Assembly: GCA_904066235.2 (NCBI GenBank)
Contig: CAJFCV020000004.1
Span: forward strand, 11,532,001 to 11,596,000
DNA length: 64,000 bases
Source: Bursaphelenchus xylophilus
Lineage: Eukaryota; Nematoda; Chromadorea; Rhabditida; Aphelenchoididae
Direction: 5' to 3'
Position numbers and translations under genes: made by a program. The first letter of the stretch is position 1. The number at the start of each line of letters is the position of its first letter. Below the pieces are notes generated by a model. The model was given only the letters and a program-made list of their open reading frames with translations, searched no databases and had not been told where the DNA came from. Below, in pieces: positions 45,594-56,049 of the stretch.

Positions 45594-47572
45594 TTAAGTG
45601 CGCGTCCTGAGCTGTGATTCCACCATCGTCGACAACATGGACTCCCTTTCGGTCTTGCGGAGTCGGGCCCGACGATTTTTGAACCACACCTAAACAATTA
45701 TTTTTGCAGATCATTAATGTATCATCTATATGTATGACTAAGAGAGGGTCTCTCGAAACTTCCAACTATGTTTCGGGTATTTCTCCGCAAATGTAATTCA
45801 CCAATTTCTATAAAATTTATAGCAAATTGAAGTTGAGACACCCCGTTTTTGCGCGTCCTGAATTTTCTGATCGAAGCCAGTTCGGGTCAAACAAAGAGTT
45901 GATTGAGTCAAGGCCTAGGACAGAGAGTCAAAAAAGGTAGCGCGAGGCGCATATGAGGCACGTCAAACTGAAACGGTCCGGTGAATGAATTGGCAATTCG
46001 CCAAAAAAAGACTTTCTCGATGAAGAAATGGGGAATTTTTGGGGCGAGAGAGTACGTTTTTGCGCGTCTTTTCTTCTCTGTGAAATCAAGGCGAAGTGTA
46101 AAAAACCCGAAGAGTTTATTCCGGTCACCGGGCTCCTCACAAGGGAAATCACTTTTTTCGCAGATGGACTTTGGAACGGGACCTAGTAGGTTTCAAGCGT
46201 GAATCGTCTGCCATCATAAAACTGATATCCAAAAGTGTTTACGGGGCTTCTCGGCCGAGAAAATCGAACGCAAAGTTTACCCGAAATGAACGAACAGCCT
46301 CCTCAAAAGAAACAGGTTGTTTCATCTGCAGTGGTGGCCGAGTGGTCAGTGCGCTCGCTTTTTGTGCCAGAAGGGGCGGGTTCGACCCTCTGCGCAGTTT
46401 ATTTTCTCTTTTGGTTCGTAAATGTTGATTTAGTATGTAAGCATAAAATGTATAAACTTCTTTAATTTTTTTTGCAGCAACCTAAACATAAATTCAAAGC
46501 TGAATGTTCATGAATGTTGTAAAGTCAAAACAGGCCTGGGTTAATGAAGATACATTTTCTAAAAAAGGCTATTCGCTGATTTCGGCTAAACTTTGCGGTC
46601 GATTTTCTCGGTCGAGAAGCCCCGTAAACACTTTTGGGACTCAGTTTTGTGACGCTTCACGTTTGTCAGTTTGACGTGCAAGGCCTGTGAAAGTCACCGA
46701 ATGCTGAGTAATTGTCGCGGGGAAAAGATCAAAACTTACCCCATACAACAAAGCTCCGTTAGTTTTAACTTACGGATCTTCGGATTGCATAATGACATGA
46801 AAAACACCTTAAAAAAAGGTGCTAAACTCTCCTGGGCCTGATCGATCCAAGCCTTCTCCATGCACACAAGAACAAATTGAGGCACCCCAATGTAAAAAAT
46901 TTAACCGTCATTTATTCTTACGCCAAATGCGGCGTGTCTACATTGACGGAGGCTCTGCATTGACTTTTGAAATTAAATTTTGATTCCAAACTTCAACGTT
47001 GGAAGTTTCGAGTGGCCCACCATACACTACATATCGATATGCACAAGGTGTGCCAATAAATCTGGGCAGAAATCTGCTCCATTTTTTTGGGGGTTTTTCG
47101 GGTGGCCTAAGAATGTATGAAAAGACCGGCCTACCTGAATTTTCGCCTCCGGAATTCCCGTTTCCATGTGCAGCTTGTACCTTGTTGAAATATCGGCGTA
47201 CTGCGAAACATTGAACGCTTTTTCCAAACAGCTGAGTTGTGAGCCGGTGAAATGGCTCCGTTCGCAACGAATGCGCGTCTTTTTCTGCAGCCGATTTACT
47301 GCAATTCCAATCAGTCGACAAATATAGTTCAACATACCATAGAAGCCATGTGTTTCCGCGTCGTCATGTGGAGCGGTGTTGAGACTTGTAGCCGTTTCCT
47401 TAGGAATCGTGTCGAGTGCAAACTGTGGTAATTCAGCTATTGGGTAAATTCTGGGCAGTAACGGCATGGGAACCATCTTGGCTGAGGACTCGGTATGCGT
47501 CATACAATATAACGAGAACTGCAGGTTCCTCATCGATCTCAGCGCCGTGAGTTCCGGAGTCTGGGCCTCCAT
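45594..47572 (-). CDS. Homeobox gene A: divergent paired-like homeodomain with Lys50
   Basis: Predicted exons are 47572-47338, 47298-47135 and 45689-45594, in phase, giving 164 residues. The first exon begins MEAQTPELTALRSMRNLQFS. The homeodomain starts at about RCERSHFTGSQLSCLEKAFN, with Arg5 and Phe8 of the flexible arm and first helix. Exon 2 ends at EAKIQ (position 46) and exon 3 opens VWFKNRRARLRKT: Trp48, Phe49, Lys50, Asn51 and Arg53 are all present. Lys50 predicts recognition of a TAATCC-type site as in Otx, Goosecoid and Pitx proteins (established for K50 homeodomains). The protein stops 18 residues after this helix. Intron 1 is only 39 bases and in-frame; an upstream in-frame Met at 47611 is an alternative start. 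Intron 2 (1.4 kb) is filled with nested transposons. It is likely a nuclear transcription factor. Confidence 0.78.
45959..46679. mobile_element. Family E MITE interrupted by the tRNA-like foldback element
   Basis: The left part 45959-46139 (CACGTCAAACTGAAACGGTC ... GGTCACCGGGCTCCTCA) and the right end 46666-46679 (GTCAGTTTGACGTG) belong together; the foldback element lies between. Confidence 0.7.
46143..46664 (+). mobile_element. Foldback element with a tRNA-like sequence, right arm truncated
   Basis: It begins AAGGGAAATCACTTTTTTCG. The tRNA-like part is at 46328-46397: an A-box region GTGGCCGAGTGGTCAGTGCG and a B-box GGGTTCGACCC. The right arm (46566-46664) is the inverse of the left-arm block that contains AAACTTTGCGGTCGATTTTC, but lacks the inverted tRNA-like part and the outer end. 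Confidence 0.7.
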
Positions 47573-47639
47573 GTGGATGGAGGGATGGACTACGGTAGGT
47601 GTGTTCGCCAAAGACGAAGAAGGTTGTGTAACTTAGGGC

Positions 47640-48412
47640 CCGCGATTCGAAACACTGGCACTCCTAAGTGCATCATAAACCTTTTGCAGGCCTGATAAGC
47701 GCATTTGGCCGATTGGGAAATGAAATACTATATCTTTGAAAATAATAATAACAAGTATTCGTCCGAGGTAACACAGTCTTCTAAACCGATTCACCGTGGA
47801 CTTTCATGTTTCGGCGCGCTCTTAGCCGACCCAAATCCAGGACGCCGGGTTGGAATACTGTTTTGTGGCGGCGGGATGTCTTTTGCGGCTTAAAAAGGGC
47901 TTTCTAAAAGATTTTATGAAAACACTTGTGCGATGACTAATGATCCAAATGTTGACAGATTATCTAACCATCCCCCAATGTGTTGCTGAAGGATTTCAAC
48001 CACAAATCTCAGACGTGTCAGGCCGAGCTTCATAAATTCCAATAAGGGCCGGCCCGCACCGATAAATTTCTGGGGCTGGGTTGGCTCTACACCCTCTAGG
48101 AAGGTACTTCTGGGAAGGAAAATTTCGCTTTCAACCGAAAAATTGGGATGCCAATTTTGGGTTCTTGGGATTATGCAACGAGATATATTTGTGGCTCCAT
48201 GCGGATCGAAAACATTTTTTTGCTGTCCGAAGTGTTGCTTGCAACCCCTAAACGGGCCATAAAACATAATGCCAAAAATATTGCCAAAATGGCGGAAAAT
48301 TTTCATTCAAATTATTCAAAAGATTTTTTCAGGGGCTGGGCTCGGCTTTTAAAATTTTAAACCAGCCTAGGAGCACTAAGGCAGTATTAAAAATGTTTTC
48401 TTTTACACTTAA
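47640..48412. other. Region between homeobox genes A and B
   Basis: The segment just upstream of gene A shares words in order with the segment upstream of gene B: CTACGGTAGG, GATAAGCGCATTT, and GATTCACCGTG against GATTCACTGTG. No exon is called. A minus-strand ORF at 47914-48306 is unsupported, and a solo MITE end lies at 48413-48440. Confidence 0.45.
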
Positions 48413-48685
48413 TTGTCTGGCAAATAATGTGGACTTATAGTAGGAAAGTGCCTTGGGACCTCGCTGTCTGACATGGCAAAAAAATTTTAATAAATACCGA
48501 CCGGCCGAGACTTGACAGCATCTTCACAAAAGGTACGCTGAGCAAGAAACATTTGATTGATTAATATTTATCACAAGTAAAGCTAATGGTGCGATTCAAA
48601 CATATGTATACGTCTCAGGTTTCCAAGTAGTGGTACTTATCGTGGTGTGAACGAACCACGTTGAATATACACAGTATTATAGCCT

Positions 48686-51408
48686 TTAACAAAAGCGTAG
48701 CATTGAAAATATTTCCGTAACCTTGGGTGAAGTGTAATCGATGGCGGAGTTTGACGAGTGAAAATCACTGGCAGTCCTCCGAAGTCTGGCTCGACGATTC
48801 TTGAACCATCCCTGCAAACAAAGCAAACCACTATAGATGATAAATAATAACAAGCGAATCGGAGAAAACTTAGCCCCCGAAAAACTCGTCTTGCTGCGTG
48901 CTATGTATGACTGTATTTTACAGAGGGATTGCTCCAAATATGGCGCTTGATAAAACTTTGCAGAAACTTACAGGGGAGTATTCCGCTCAGATTTTGATGA
49001 AACTTGGCTCAAATTTAGAATAATTTTTTCTAAGATATATGCGAGATTCCTAGCTCGCGCTTTGCAGAAACAACTGAGATTTTTAAATCGAAAGTTGGCG
49101 AAAATTTGACAATTTTTACTGAATTTCAGCATGAAAAGTTTCATGCCTATTTCTACCTTACAAGGCACGGCAACCCAAAATAGAACAAAAATGTCTCCCG
49201 CCCACTTTTGAATTTCGTCCAAACGAAGTGTCAAAATTCACAAAAGAAATAAAATAATTCCGAGAAAAATATTTTTCGGTCGGAAAACCACACGAAAAAT
49301 TCATTTTTGACATTTCGTTTTAATTCAACCGATACTAGGTGGGCGAAGTGCCGAAACGAGGCGGGAGACTCCCTGGGTTGCCGTGCAAGGGAAGTCACTT
49401 TTTTCGCAGACGGACTTTGGAACGGGACCTAGTAGGTTTCAAACGTGAAGCGTCTGCAATCATAAAACTGATTTCCAAAAGTGTTTACGGGCCTTCTCCG
49501 CCGAGAAAATCGACCGCAAAGTTTAGCCGAAATGGGCGAATAGCCTCCTCAAAAGAAACAGCTTATTTCATCTGCAGTGGTGGCCGAGTGGTCAGTGCGC
49601 TCGCTTTTTGCGCCAGAAGAGGCGGGTTCGATCCTCTGCGCAGTTTATTTTCTTTTTTGGTTCGTAAATATTGATTTAGTGTGTAAACATAAAATGTATA
49701 CACTTTTTAAATTTTTTTACAGTTATTTAAACATAAACTCAAAGCTGAATGTTCATGAATATTGTAAAGTCAAAACAGACCTGGGTTAATGAAGATATAG
49801 TTTCTAAATTCGTGTTTTATTAAAAATTGCTAATAGTTAGCACATGCGGTGTTAACGGCATTTCGCTATTTATTTCAATGGCCAAAAGAAATGCATCCGC
49901 AGACGGCCGAAGTCGAACTCACGTCTTCTGGCGCAAAAAGCGAGCGCACTGACCGCTCGGCCACCACTGCAGATGAAATAAGCTGTTTCTTTTGGGGAGG
50001 CTATTCGCCCATTTGGGCTAAACTTTGCGGTCGATTTTCTCGGCAGAGAAGTCCCGTAAACACTTTTGGAGATAAGTTTTATGGTCGCAGGCGCTTCACG
50101 TTTGAAACCTACTAGGTCTCGTTCCAAAGTCCGTCTGCGAAAAAAGTGACTTCCCTTGTTAGAGGATAATGTTTCTGCAAAAAATCAAATTTTTCCGCAC
50201 GAAACTGCCAAAGTTATCGCCAAAAAGCGGTTTTCTTTCTGACCGCTCTCCGCGTTTAGCGTGCTCTCTCGGCGGCAAAGATCGTTCAATATCGCGGCGG
50301 CGCTTGCAAAGCACGAGCTAAAACTTTCAGGAATTTATACCTGGTCGATGCCCGACGTGTGCAAAGTTCAAAGAAAATCTAAGGGCTACTTCCCCTGTTA
50401 GATGTACCAATATTTTTTACGTGTGTGTAGATGTTTACCGGAGGTTTCAGCGCCCTGGCAGCGAAGGTGCTGTGCCCGTCGACGTAAATTTTCCGTATTA
50501 ACACATCTTCTTCCAAGTCTTCCACAAAATTGTCAAACTTCGCGAAATTTCTTTTACATTTACGCTTTTCTTTAGAGGTTTGTAAACCCTGCTATCCGTG
50601 AAAGAACCATTTCCTTACCTGAATTTTCGCTTCGGAGATCCCTGTCTCATAGCTCAGCTTCGCACGGGTTAGAAGGCTTGCGTATGGCGAAGCATCGAAC
50701 GATCTCTCTAGACACATGAGTTGCGCTTCGTTGAAGTTGCTTCGAGCACGGTGGCTACCATCATCCTTTCGTTTGGCTGAAATTTCATTAAAGAATCAGT
50801 AAAAGTATGGGGTCTACGTAGACCTGTTTATAATGTCGCAGAAGCTCAAGAAACACTTTTTGCTAAAGTATTCCAAATCACCGTGATCTGGAGTATTTTT
50901 TGAGGTATGTCCCGTCTAACAGTGGAAGGTCTCATAAAATTTTTAAAACGTACTTTCTTTGTAAAACCTGCATAACTCGCCTAAGGACAGAGACACGAAA
51001 AACAATTTTATGTGGCACATCCTGCCTGTCATGACTAGTACACATGCCAATTTTCAAATTGATTGCGTTACATTCACTTCAGATATGGGTGGTCAGAAAT
51101 TAATGTCCGGGAGTATAAGTACTGTTTGTGAACTTACCGCAAGAATTTCGCGTTTTTCGGTTGGGAAGTGAAGCCACACTGGCGCTTTGGTTTGGGAGTT
51201 GGTTGGAATGTGAAGCCACATCGCTAGCTTTAAGGCCGCTGAACTCGAACGGAGCCTGTAGTGCTCCCCCAGGTTCTGCGGAGGACGCACACATCGTAGC
51301 TGTCGTGGTCGTTTGAGCTACCGTGTACGTGGTACAATACATGGAGAACTGCAGGTTGCTCAGAGACTGCAACGCAATAAGACTTGGACACTTGTCCTCC
51401 TCGGCCAT
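48686..51408 (-). CDS. Homeobox gene B: divergent paired-like homeodomain, Lys50, Gly47
   Basis: Predicted exons are 51408-51138, 50776-50619 and 48811-48686, in phase, giving 184 residues. The start MAEEDKCPSLIALQSLSNLQ aligns with gene A (ALxSxxNLQFSxYC shared), so the two are close paralogues outside the homeodomain too. The homeodomain begins HRARSNFNEAQLMCLERSFD (Arg5, Phe8). Exon 2 ends EAKIQ and exon 3 opens GWFKNRRARLRRT. Lys50, Asn51 and Arg53 are kept, but position 47, Val or Ile in nearly all homeodomains, is Gly here if the CAG acceptor at 48812-48814 is right. The C-terminal tail (21 or so residues past helix 3) is unique. Intron 2 (1.8 kb) contains the full tRNA-like foldback element. 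It is likely a nuclear transcription factor with altered DNA contact. Confidence 0.75.
48970..49175 (+). repeat. Family C fragment in gene B intron 2
   Basis: AGGGGAGTATTCCGCTCAGA, GATGAAACTTGGCTC and CTCGCGCTTTGCAGAAACAA are C-family landmarks. The copy is cut at about 49175 and followed by the reverse copy of the repeat found at 3565-3690. Confidence 0.65.
49386..50159. mobile_element. Foldback element with inverted tRNA-like sequences, most complete copy
   Basis: The ends are inverse of each other (AAGGGAAGTCACTTTTTTCG and CGAAAAAAGTGACTTCCCTT). Arms of about 260 bases run 49386-49645 and 49900-50159. Each arm ends inward in a tRNA-like sequence: plus strand 49573-49643, minus strand 49973-49903. 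A-box region GTGGCCGAGTGGTCAGTGCG and B-box GGGTTCGATCC are in normal order and spacing in the left arm; in the right arm the B-box is degraded. The spacer (49645-49900) is AT-rich. Confidence 0.75.
50160..50400 (+). repeat. Right half of a family C element
   Basis: It starts directly at the end of the foldback element and runs through TCTCCGCGTTTAGCGTGCTC to GGCTACTTCCCCTGTT. The foldback element appears to have replaced or split its left half. Confidence 0.65.
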
Positions 51409-51419
51409 TCGTAGCAACT

Positions 51420-52495
51420 ACGGTAGGCTGTCCACGCCGAGAATAGGGCCGGATAATGCCGTCGCAAGTGTGATCCCCGGCGTAACCAAACTGCCAGCCG
51501 TGACCGCGTCATAAACTCCGTGAAATCCGTTGATAAGCGCATTTTCAAGCGGCCGCGGAGTGAAACCAGTTTTGTGAAACACTCGTGCCAATTCTCTTGG
51601 AAGTCAGCAGATTTCTTCAGCAATCAAACTGATTCACTGTGCATTGAGGCGGTTTGCCTGCTTGAACGTATTGCTCACGTATATCGCGGGCGAAGCATAT
51701 CGGGGCTAATTTCTTATCCACTGCTTTCGGGGTTAATGTATTTGTAAACATTTCTTTTGGACGGAACTAGTTAGAGTAATAACCAATGCTTCTAAACTTG
51801 TCAGATTAGCGCCTAGCACTTCGCAAAAGTGTATTTCCCAACAATTTCCAACTGAAAAAGATTTCATGAAGGCTTAAGCCTACTCCCAGTAATTTGTGAC
51901 CGTACAGGATGTCCATAGAGATTCCCCGGAAAGGTTTTCGACTTCTAGGCGCACAGCAACGATATTCAGTTGCTGTGCGCCTAGAATGTTCAAAAAATTC
52001 TTTTTGAAGTAGAAAGAAGAAAATGAGCGGTTCTTAGCGCAAAAACTTTTTCTCTGCGTCAATGCTTAAAGTGTATTCGGTGGAGACCTTTGATCGCTTT
52101 TTTAATGATCACACCGATCTTTAAGCACTTTATTAGGATGCTAAAACTACCGGGAAGTCTTCAAATTTCCGCACAAGGGATCAAAAGGCCGGCGATACAT
52201 TGCACGTCAAAAAAAGTGAAAAAACAAGGGATCTTCGATCATTGATTTTTGAATGTCACCGAATTATCGAGCCGCAAAAGCAAACTTTACCAAAGAAAAA
52301 AGTTTGTTTTCTTCGAAGAGAAAAATAATTTTTCGAGCTCGATAAACTGTGGCACTTCGCAAAAGATCAATGATCCGAGATTCCATGTCTTTTCCATTTC
52401 CTAAAAGAATCTTCTTGACGTGGATTGAGCACTTGCGACTTCACGATTGTGGGAAGTGGAGAGGAAAGGCAACCAATCAAAAAAAAAAAAAAAAA
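51420..52495. other. Upstream region of gene B and intergenic DNA
   Basis: 51420-51640 is the part related to the gene A upstream region. An inverted pair, TTCTAGGCGCACAGCAAC and GTTGCTGTGCGCCTAGAA (about 51943 and 51968), forms a tight hairpin. A poly-A run lies at 52480-52499. Confidence 0.45.
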
Positions 52496-52499
52496 AAAA

Positions 52500-52726
52500 C
52501 GCTAGCGGAAAATAATGCGCGCAATGTCGCTGCGCCAATTGCGGCGCCGAAGTGAAAATCAATCTGAATTTTTCGCAACACTATTCGCTTTCTCGGCAGC
52601 GATGCGACTTGCGATACGGCAGGGCGCAGTCGCACACCAGATCCCCAGCCTTGGCTAGCCGTCAAAAAAACGATGATGGGCGATTCCAATACATGACACT
52701 TTCGCATTATTTTCCCGACAAGTTGC
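52500..52726. mobile_element. CTGTCGG-type MITE, chimeric A/B interior
   Basis: The left part has type A words (GCGCAATGTCGCTGCGCC) and the right part type B words (CCCCAGCCTTGGCTAGCC). The ends are eroded (AGCGGAAAATAATGCG, CGCATTATTTTCCCGACAAG). Confidence 0.65.
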
Positions 52727-52899
52727 TACCTTTCAGCCTACGAAAGTACATTGCACTTGATCAAGGCCAGCTCAAGCACTGTAATTAAATTTATTTGTAC
52801 TCAATATAGCAGTCATAGAACAATTTTTTACCTCGGGAATTACGCAATAGATCATTTTGAGTGGTACAGGTATCTTATCAGCAAAATCACAGATGACTG

Positions 52900-54485
52900 T
52901 TAGGTATGGGTCGGCGAAGTCTCACCCAGAGTTGGAGTGAAATTGAAGAACATCGGGTTACATAGATTTGCTATGGTTTCGGGGGTCCACGCTGAAATTA
53001 TTTTTATATAATTTACTTTGCCTTAGAAGGAAAGGCGTTTTTTTCTAATGAACTTATTAACCCGAGAGATACTTACAAATCACCGTCGGTGAGGTACTCT
53101 TTGCGTTGTTGCTCTCGCCATTCTCTTTGGTCTCTTGCAGTGGCAGATTCCTCAAATGTTTGCGATGCTTTGCTCGTCGATTTTTGAACCAGACCTGGAA
53201 GCAAATAAATAGTTATGACCTGTACTTGTAGCCTTATGAAGGAAACTTTGCAAAATCCACGCTTATGGCTCGGTCAAAAGCAGAAAACAAATATCAGCCT
53301 GTTGGGAAAATAATGAGCATCATCTCGCTAAATTGTGTCGCTGAAGTGAAAAAGTAATTTGATTTTGCCGCGACACAATTCATTTTCTCAGCGGCGATGC
53401 GATTTTCGATGCGACAAATTGCTCATTATTTTCCCGACAAAACGATATCCAAAAAATGATGACTCTAACAAACGGGAATGGGTATGTTTGGCATTTTTCT
53501 CACCTGAATCTTGCTTTCCGGTAGCCCGGTGTCCTTGCACAGTTGATCCCTTGCTTTGAGATCTGGGTATTGACTGTCTCTGAACGACTTTTCCAGGCAG
53601 TTCAGCTGTTTGTCGGAGAAGGAGGTTCTGTTCCTGCGCTTTAGCGAGTCGTGGTCTGAACGGGGACCTGAAACCATAAAAAAATACATACTATTACTTA
53701 TATAGGAGAAGTACGCCATGTGCGACGGTCAGATTTTGATGAAACTTGGCATAGATTTAGAATATTTGTTTCTAAAATGAATGCGAGAATCCCAGCTTGT
53801 GTTTTGCAGAAACGACCGAGAGTTTTAGATAAAAATTGGCGAAAATTTGAGACTTTTTTATGTCAAAAGATGGAAAAATTTCTTTGCGAATTTTAGCATA
53901 AAAATTTTCACGCCGATTTCTACCGTAAAGGGTAATGTTGACACAAAAAATCATTTTTTTCCGCACGAAACTGGCTAAGTTATGGCCAAAAAGTTTTATT
54001 CTGTATGACCGCTCTCCGCGTTTAGCGTTCTCTCTCGGCGGCAAAGATGATTCAATATCTCGGCGGCGCCTGCAAAGCGCGAGCTAAAACTTTCAGAAAT
54101 TGGTACCAATTCTATACCGGACGATGTGTCGAAAATTTAAAGAAAATCTGAGCGAAAAAATATGAGCAATTGGGGTACTTCCCTAGTTGAATGTATTAAT
54201 TTTACGATGCAAAAATATAACTTTTTAAGACAAAAAAGTGTCAAAAATATGCTCACTTTTGTCCTTTCGTCCAATTTCACCGCCATTGTCTTGAGGTACT
54301 GAGGTCTGCGGGCTGTTGAAGAGGAATGTGCTGGGATGAGGTGGGAAAACCGGGAACGGAGAGAATAGGTTGGGAGACAAGGGCGGGAACGTCGAGAAAA
54401 TCCCGCTGTCGGACAACGTTGGAGACGCCAGACTCATTGGCAAGGCCTTCAAGCCTTGCAACGCCACCATCGTGTTGATATCCAT
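52900..54485 (-). CDS. Homeobox gene C: paired-like homeodomain with Lys50
   Basis: Four exons (54485-54257, 53667-53504, 53194-53077, 52991-52900) join in phase to 200 residues. The N-terminus is Pro/Phe/Ser-rich (SDSGIFSTFPPLSPNLFSPF). The homeodomain begins RRNRTSFSDKQLNCLEKSFR and keeps YPDLKARDQL and LPESKIQ, then VWFKNRRAKHRKH. Lys50 with LPESKIQVWFKNRRAK is closest to Otx-type homeodomains. The phase-1 intron before the homeodomain and the phase-0 intron between positions 46 and 47 are identical in place to those of genes A and B. A fourth exon adds a short tail (ending GETSPTHT). This copy is the least diverged of the trio and is probably nearest the ancestral form. It is likely a nuclear transcription factor. 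Confidence 0.82.
53296..53446. mobile_element. CTGTCGG-type MITE, type A, in gene C intron 2
   Basis: The ends read TCAGCCTGTTGGGAAAATAA and CTCATTATTTTCCCGACAAA. Confidence 0.8.
53705..54186 (+). mobile_element. Family C element, full length, in gene C intron 1
   Basis: It runs from GAGAAGTACGCCATGTGCGA to TTGGGGTACTTCCCTAGTTG with all interior landmarks. Confidence 0.75.
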
Positions 54486-54905
54486 GATCTACAATTATCG
54501 AAATGTTTGGGCGATATATCAAATTTTAAAATTTTTCCGAATAAAAATGCAATTTTAACAAATTAAATCTGCAAACCCGACCTCTCAAATATTGGGCCGA
54601 AAAAACGACTTTACTGTTGGCCAAGTCGCATAAAACAAAAAGCCCTACAACAGTTTCAAAAATCCGCTGCAGCTCCGCAAATAGGTGCGTCTGAATTGGC
54701 CTCGGATCCCATGGTCCTATTCGTCGTTTTTTGTTCGACGGAATAAAGGTTTTATGGCATTAAAGTTCAGCCGGGACGTCACCCAAATCAGGACCCGGCT
54801 CATCATGCACAACGCGAGCTTGTGATTTATTTGAACAGTAGGATTTTCAGGTTGACAAGTGAGCAAGAATTGATGATTTCAAAAAAAATGGCTGCTGTCT
54901 TTATC

Positions 54906-55055
54906 AGACTGTCGGAAAAATAACGAGCACTGTCTTGCTTCGAAAATAGTATCGCCGTCGAGAAAATGAACTGTGTCGCGGGAAAATCAAATTTCTTTTC
55001 AGTGCAGCGACACGCTCAGCGACAGTGGGCTCATTATTTTACCGACAGATCGATA
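54906..55055. mobile_element. CTGTCGG-type MITE, type A, inverted interior
   Basis: The ends read TCAGACTGTCGGAAAAATAA and TCATTATTTTACCGACAGAT. A solo right end follows at 55160-55191. Confidence 0.75.
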
Positions 55056-55375
55056 GAGCTCTCGAGTTTGTAAAAAAAATCAACATGTTAAAAGCGCCTT
55101 AGAAATCGACCGGTTTTTTCGGTGTTCCGACGTGAAATGCCTAAGAAAGTGTGAGCGAAACTGTGCTCATTATTTTCCCGACAGACTGATAAAAGAGTAA
55201 AAAATAAAAATTAAAATAACTGTAAGCTTTTTTTTATGTCCGTAGCGACACTAGGTGTCCCACCAGAGGCCACAAAAACCATCGGACATTTTTATGGATG
55301 TTTGCAACTTGCGCAGGAAGTTAGAGCGCACGAAAAAAAATTTTTTGTCATTTCTCTCCGTAAAAGTTTTTCAGC

Positions 55376-55450
55376 AAATTTGTCGGGAAAATAATGAGGA
55401 CAATGTGATTTTCAATGCAACAAAGTGCTCATTATTTTCCCGACAATTTA
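55376..55450. mobile_element. Miniature deletion derivative of the type A MITE
   Basis: Only 75 bases: TTTGTCGGGAAAATAATGAG, then ATGTGATTTTCAATGCAAC, then GTGCTCATTATTTTCCCGAC. The middle of the usual element of about 150 bases is gone. Confidence 0.75.
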
Positions 55451-56040
55451 CCGACACGCGGATGATAAGCAACTAAAAGAGCTTACAGATTTAGCAATTC
55501 CAACCCACTGTCCTTTCGCAAATACGGAATCAAGAACTAAAAACTCATTTATGCAGCACCCAACAATACCGCTTTTATTATTAAATTTTCACCCAAACAC
55601 TGTCTAAACATAAACCGAGTGGGATGCCGTAACTCATGCCTGAACCGTTTCTAATCCACCATTTAACATCATTACCGACCCTTATGTTCCCATGTATGGC
55701 CGTTTCTTTCTTTGGAGCATTAGCGGCAGCACCTGTAAAGCGCAAGCTAAAACTTTTAGGAATTGATATGGGAAAGGCCCAAAATCCAGCGAAGTTTCAC
55801 AAAAACTTGAACGTTACTCTTGAGACCCCCCACTTGTAAGTACAATACAAAAGCCGTGGAAATTACGGGCCTAATTGATAAACGGGCACAAAAAATGACT
55901 GCTTAGGAATTGTAGTTCAATTTTTTAGCGGTGACTCAAAAGACATTGTTGGTGATGTACAATAATGGACCCATCTTCGTAAGAGAAGATGCGATACGCA
56001 TGTCAGGTTTAGAGGTTTAGCTGAAACTTTGCATGTGAAG
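55451..56040. other. Intergenic DNA
   Basis: A C-family scrap (AAGCGCAAGCTAAAACTTTT at about 55739) is present. No supported exon. Confidence 0.4.
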
Positions 56041-56049
56041 CCCGTTTAT

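Noticed and set aside
49573..49643. Functional tRNA gene
   Set aside because: A- and B-box words are good, but the T stem pairs poorly, the sequence recurs inside repeats, and no sound anticodon arm could be drawn. It is a tRNA-derived repeat.
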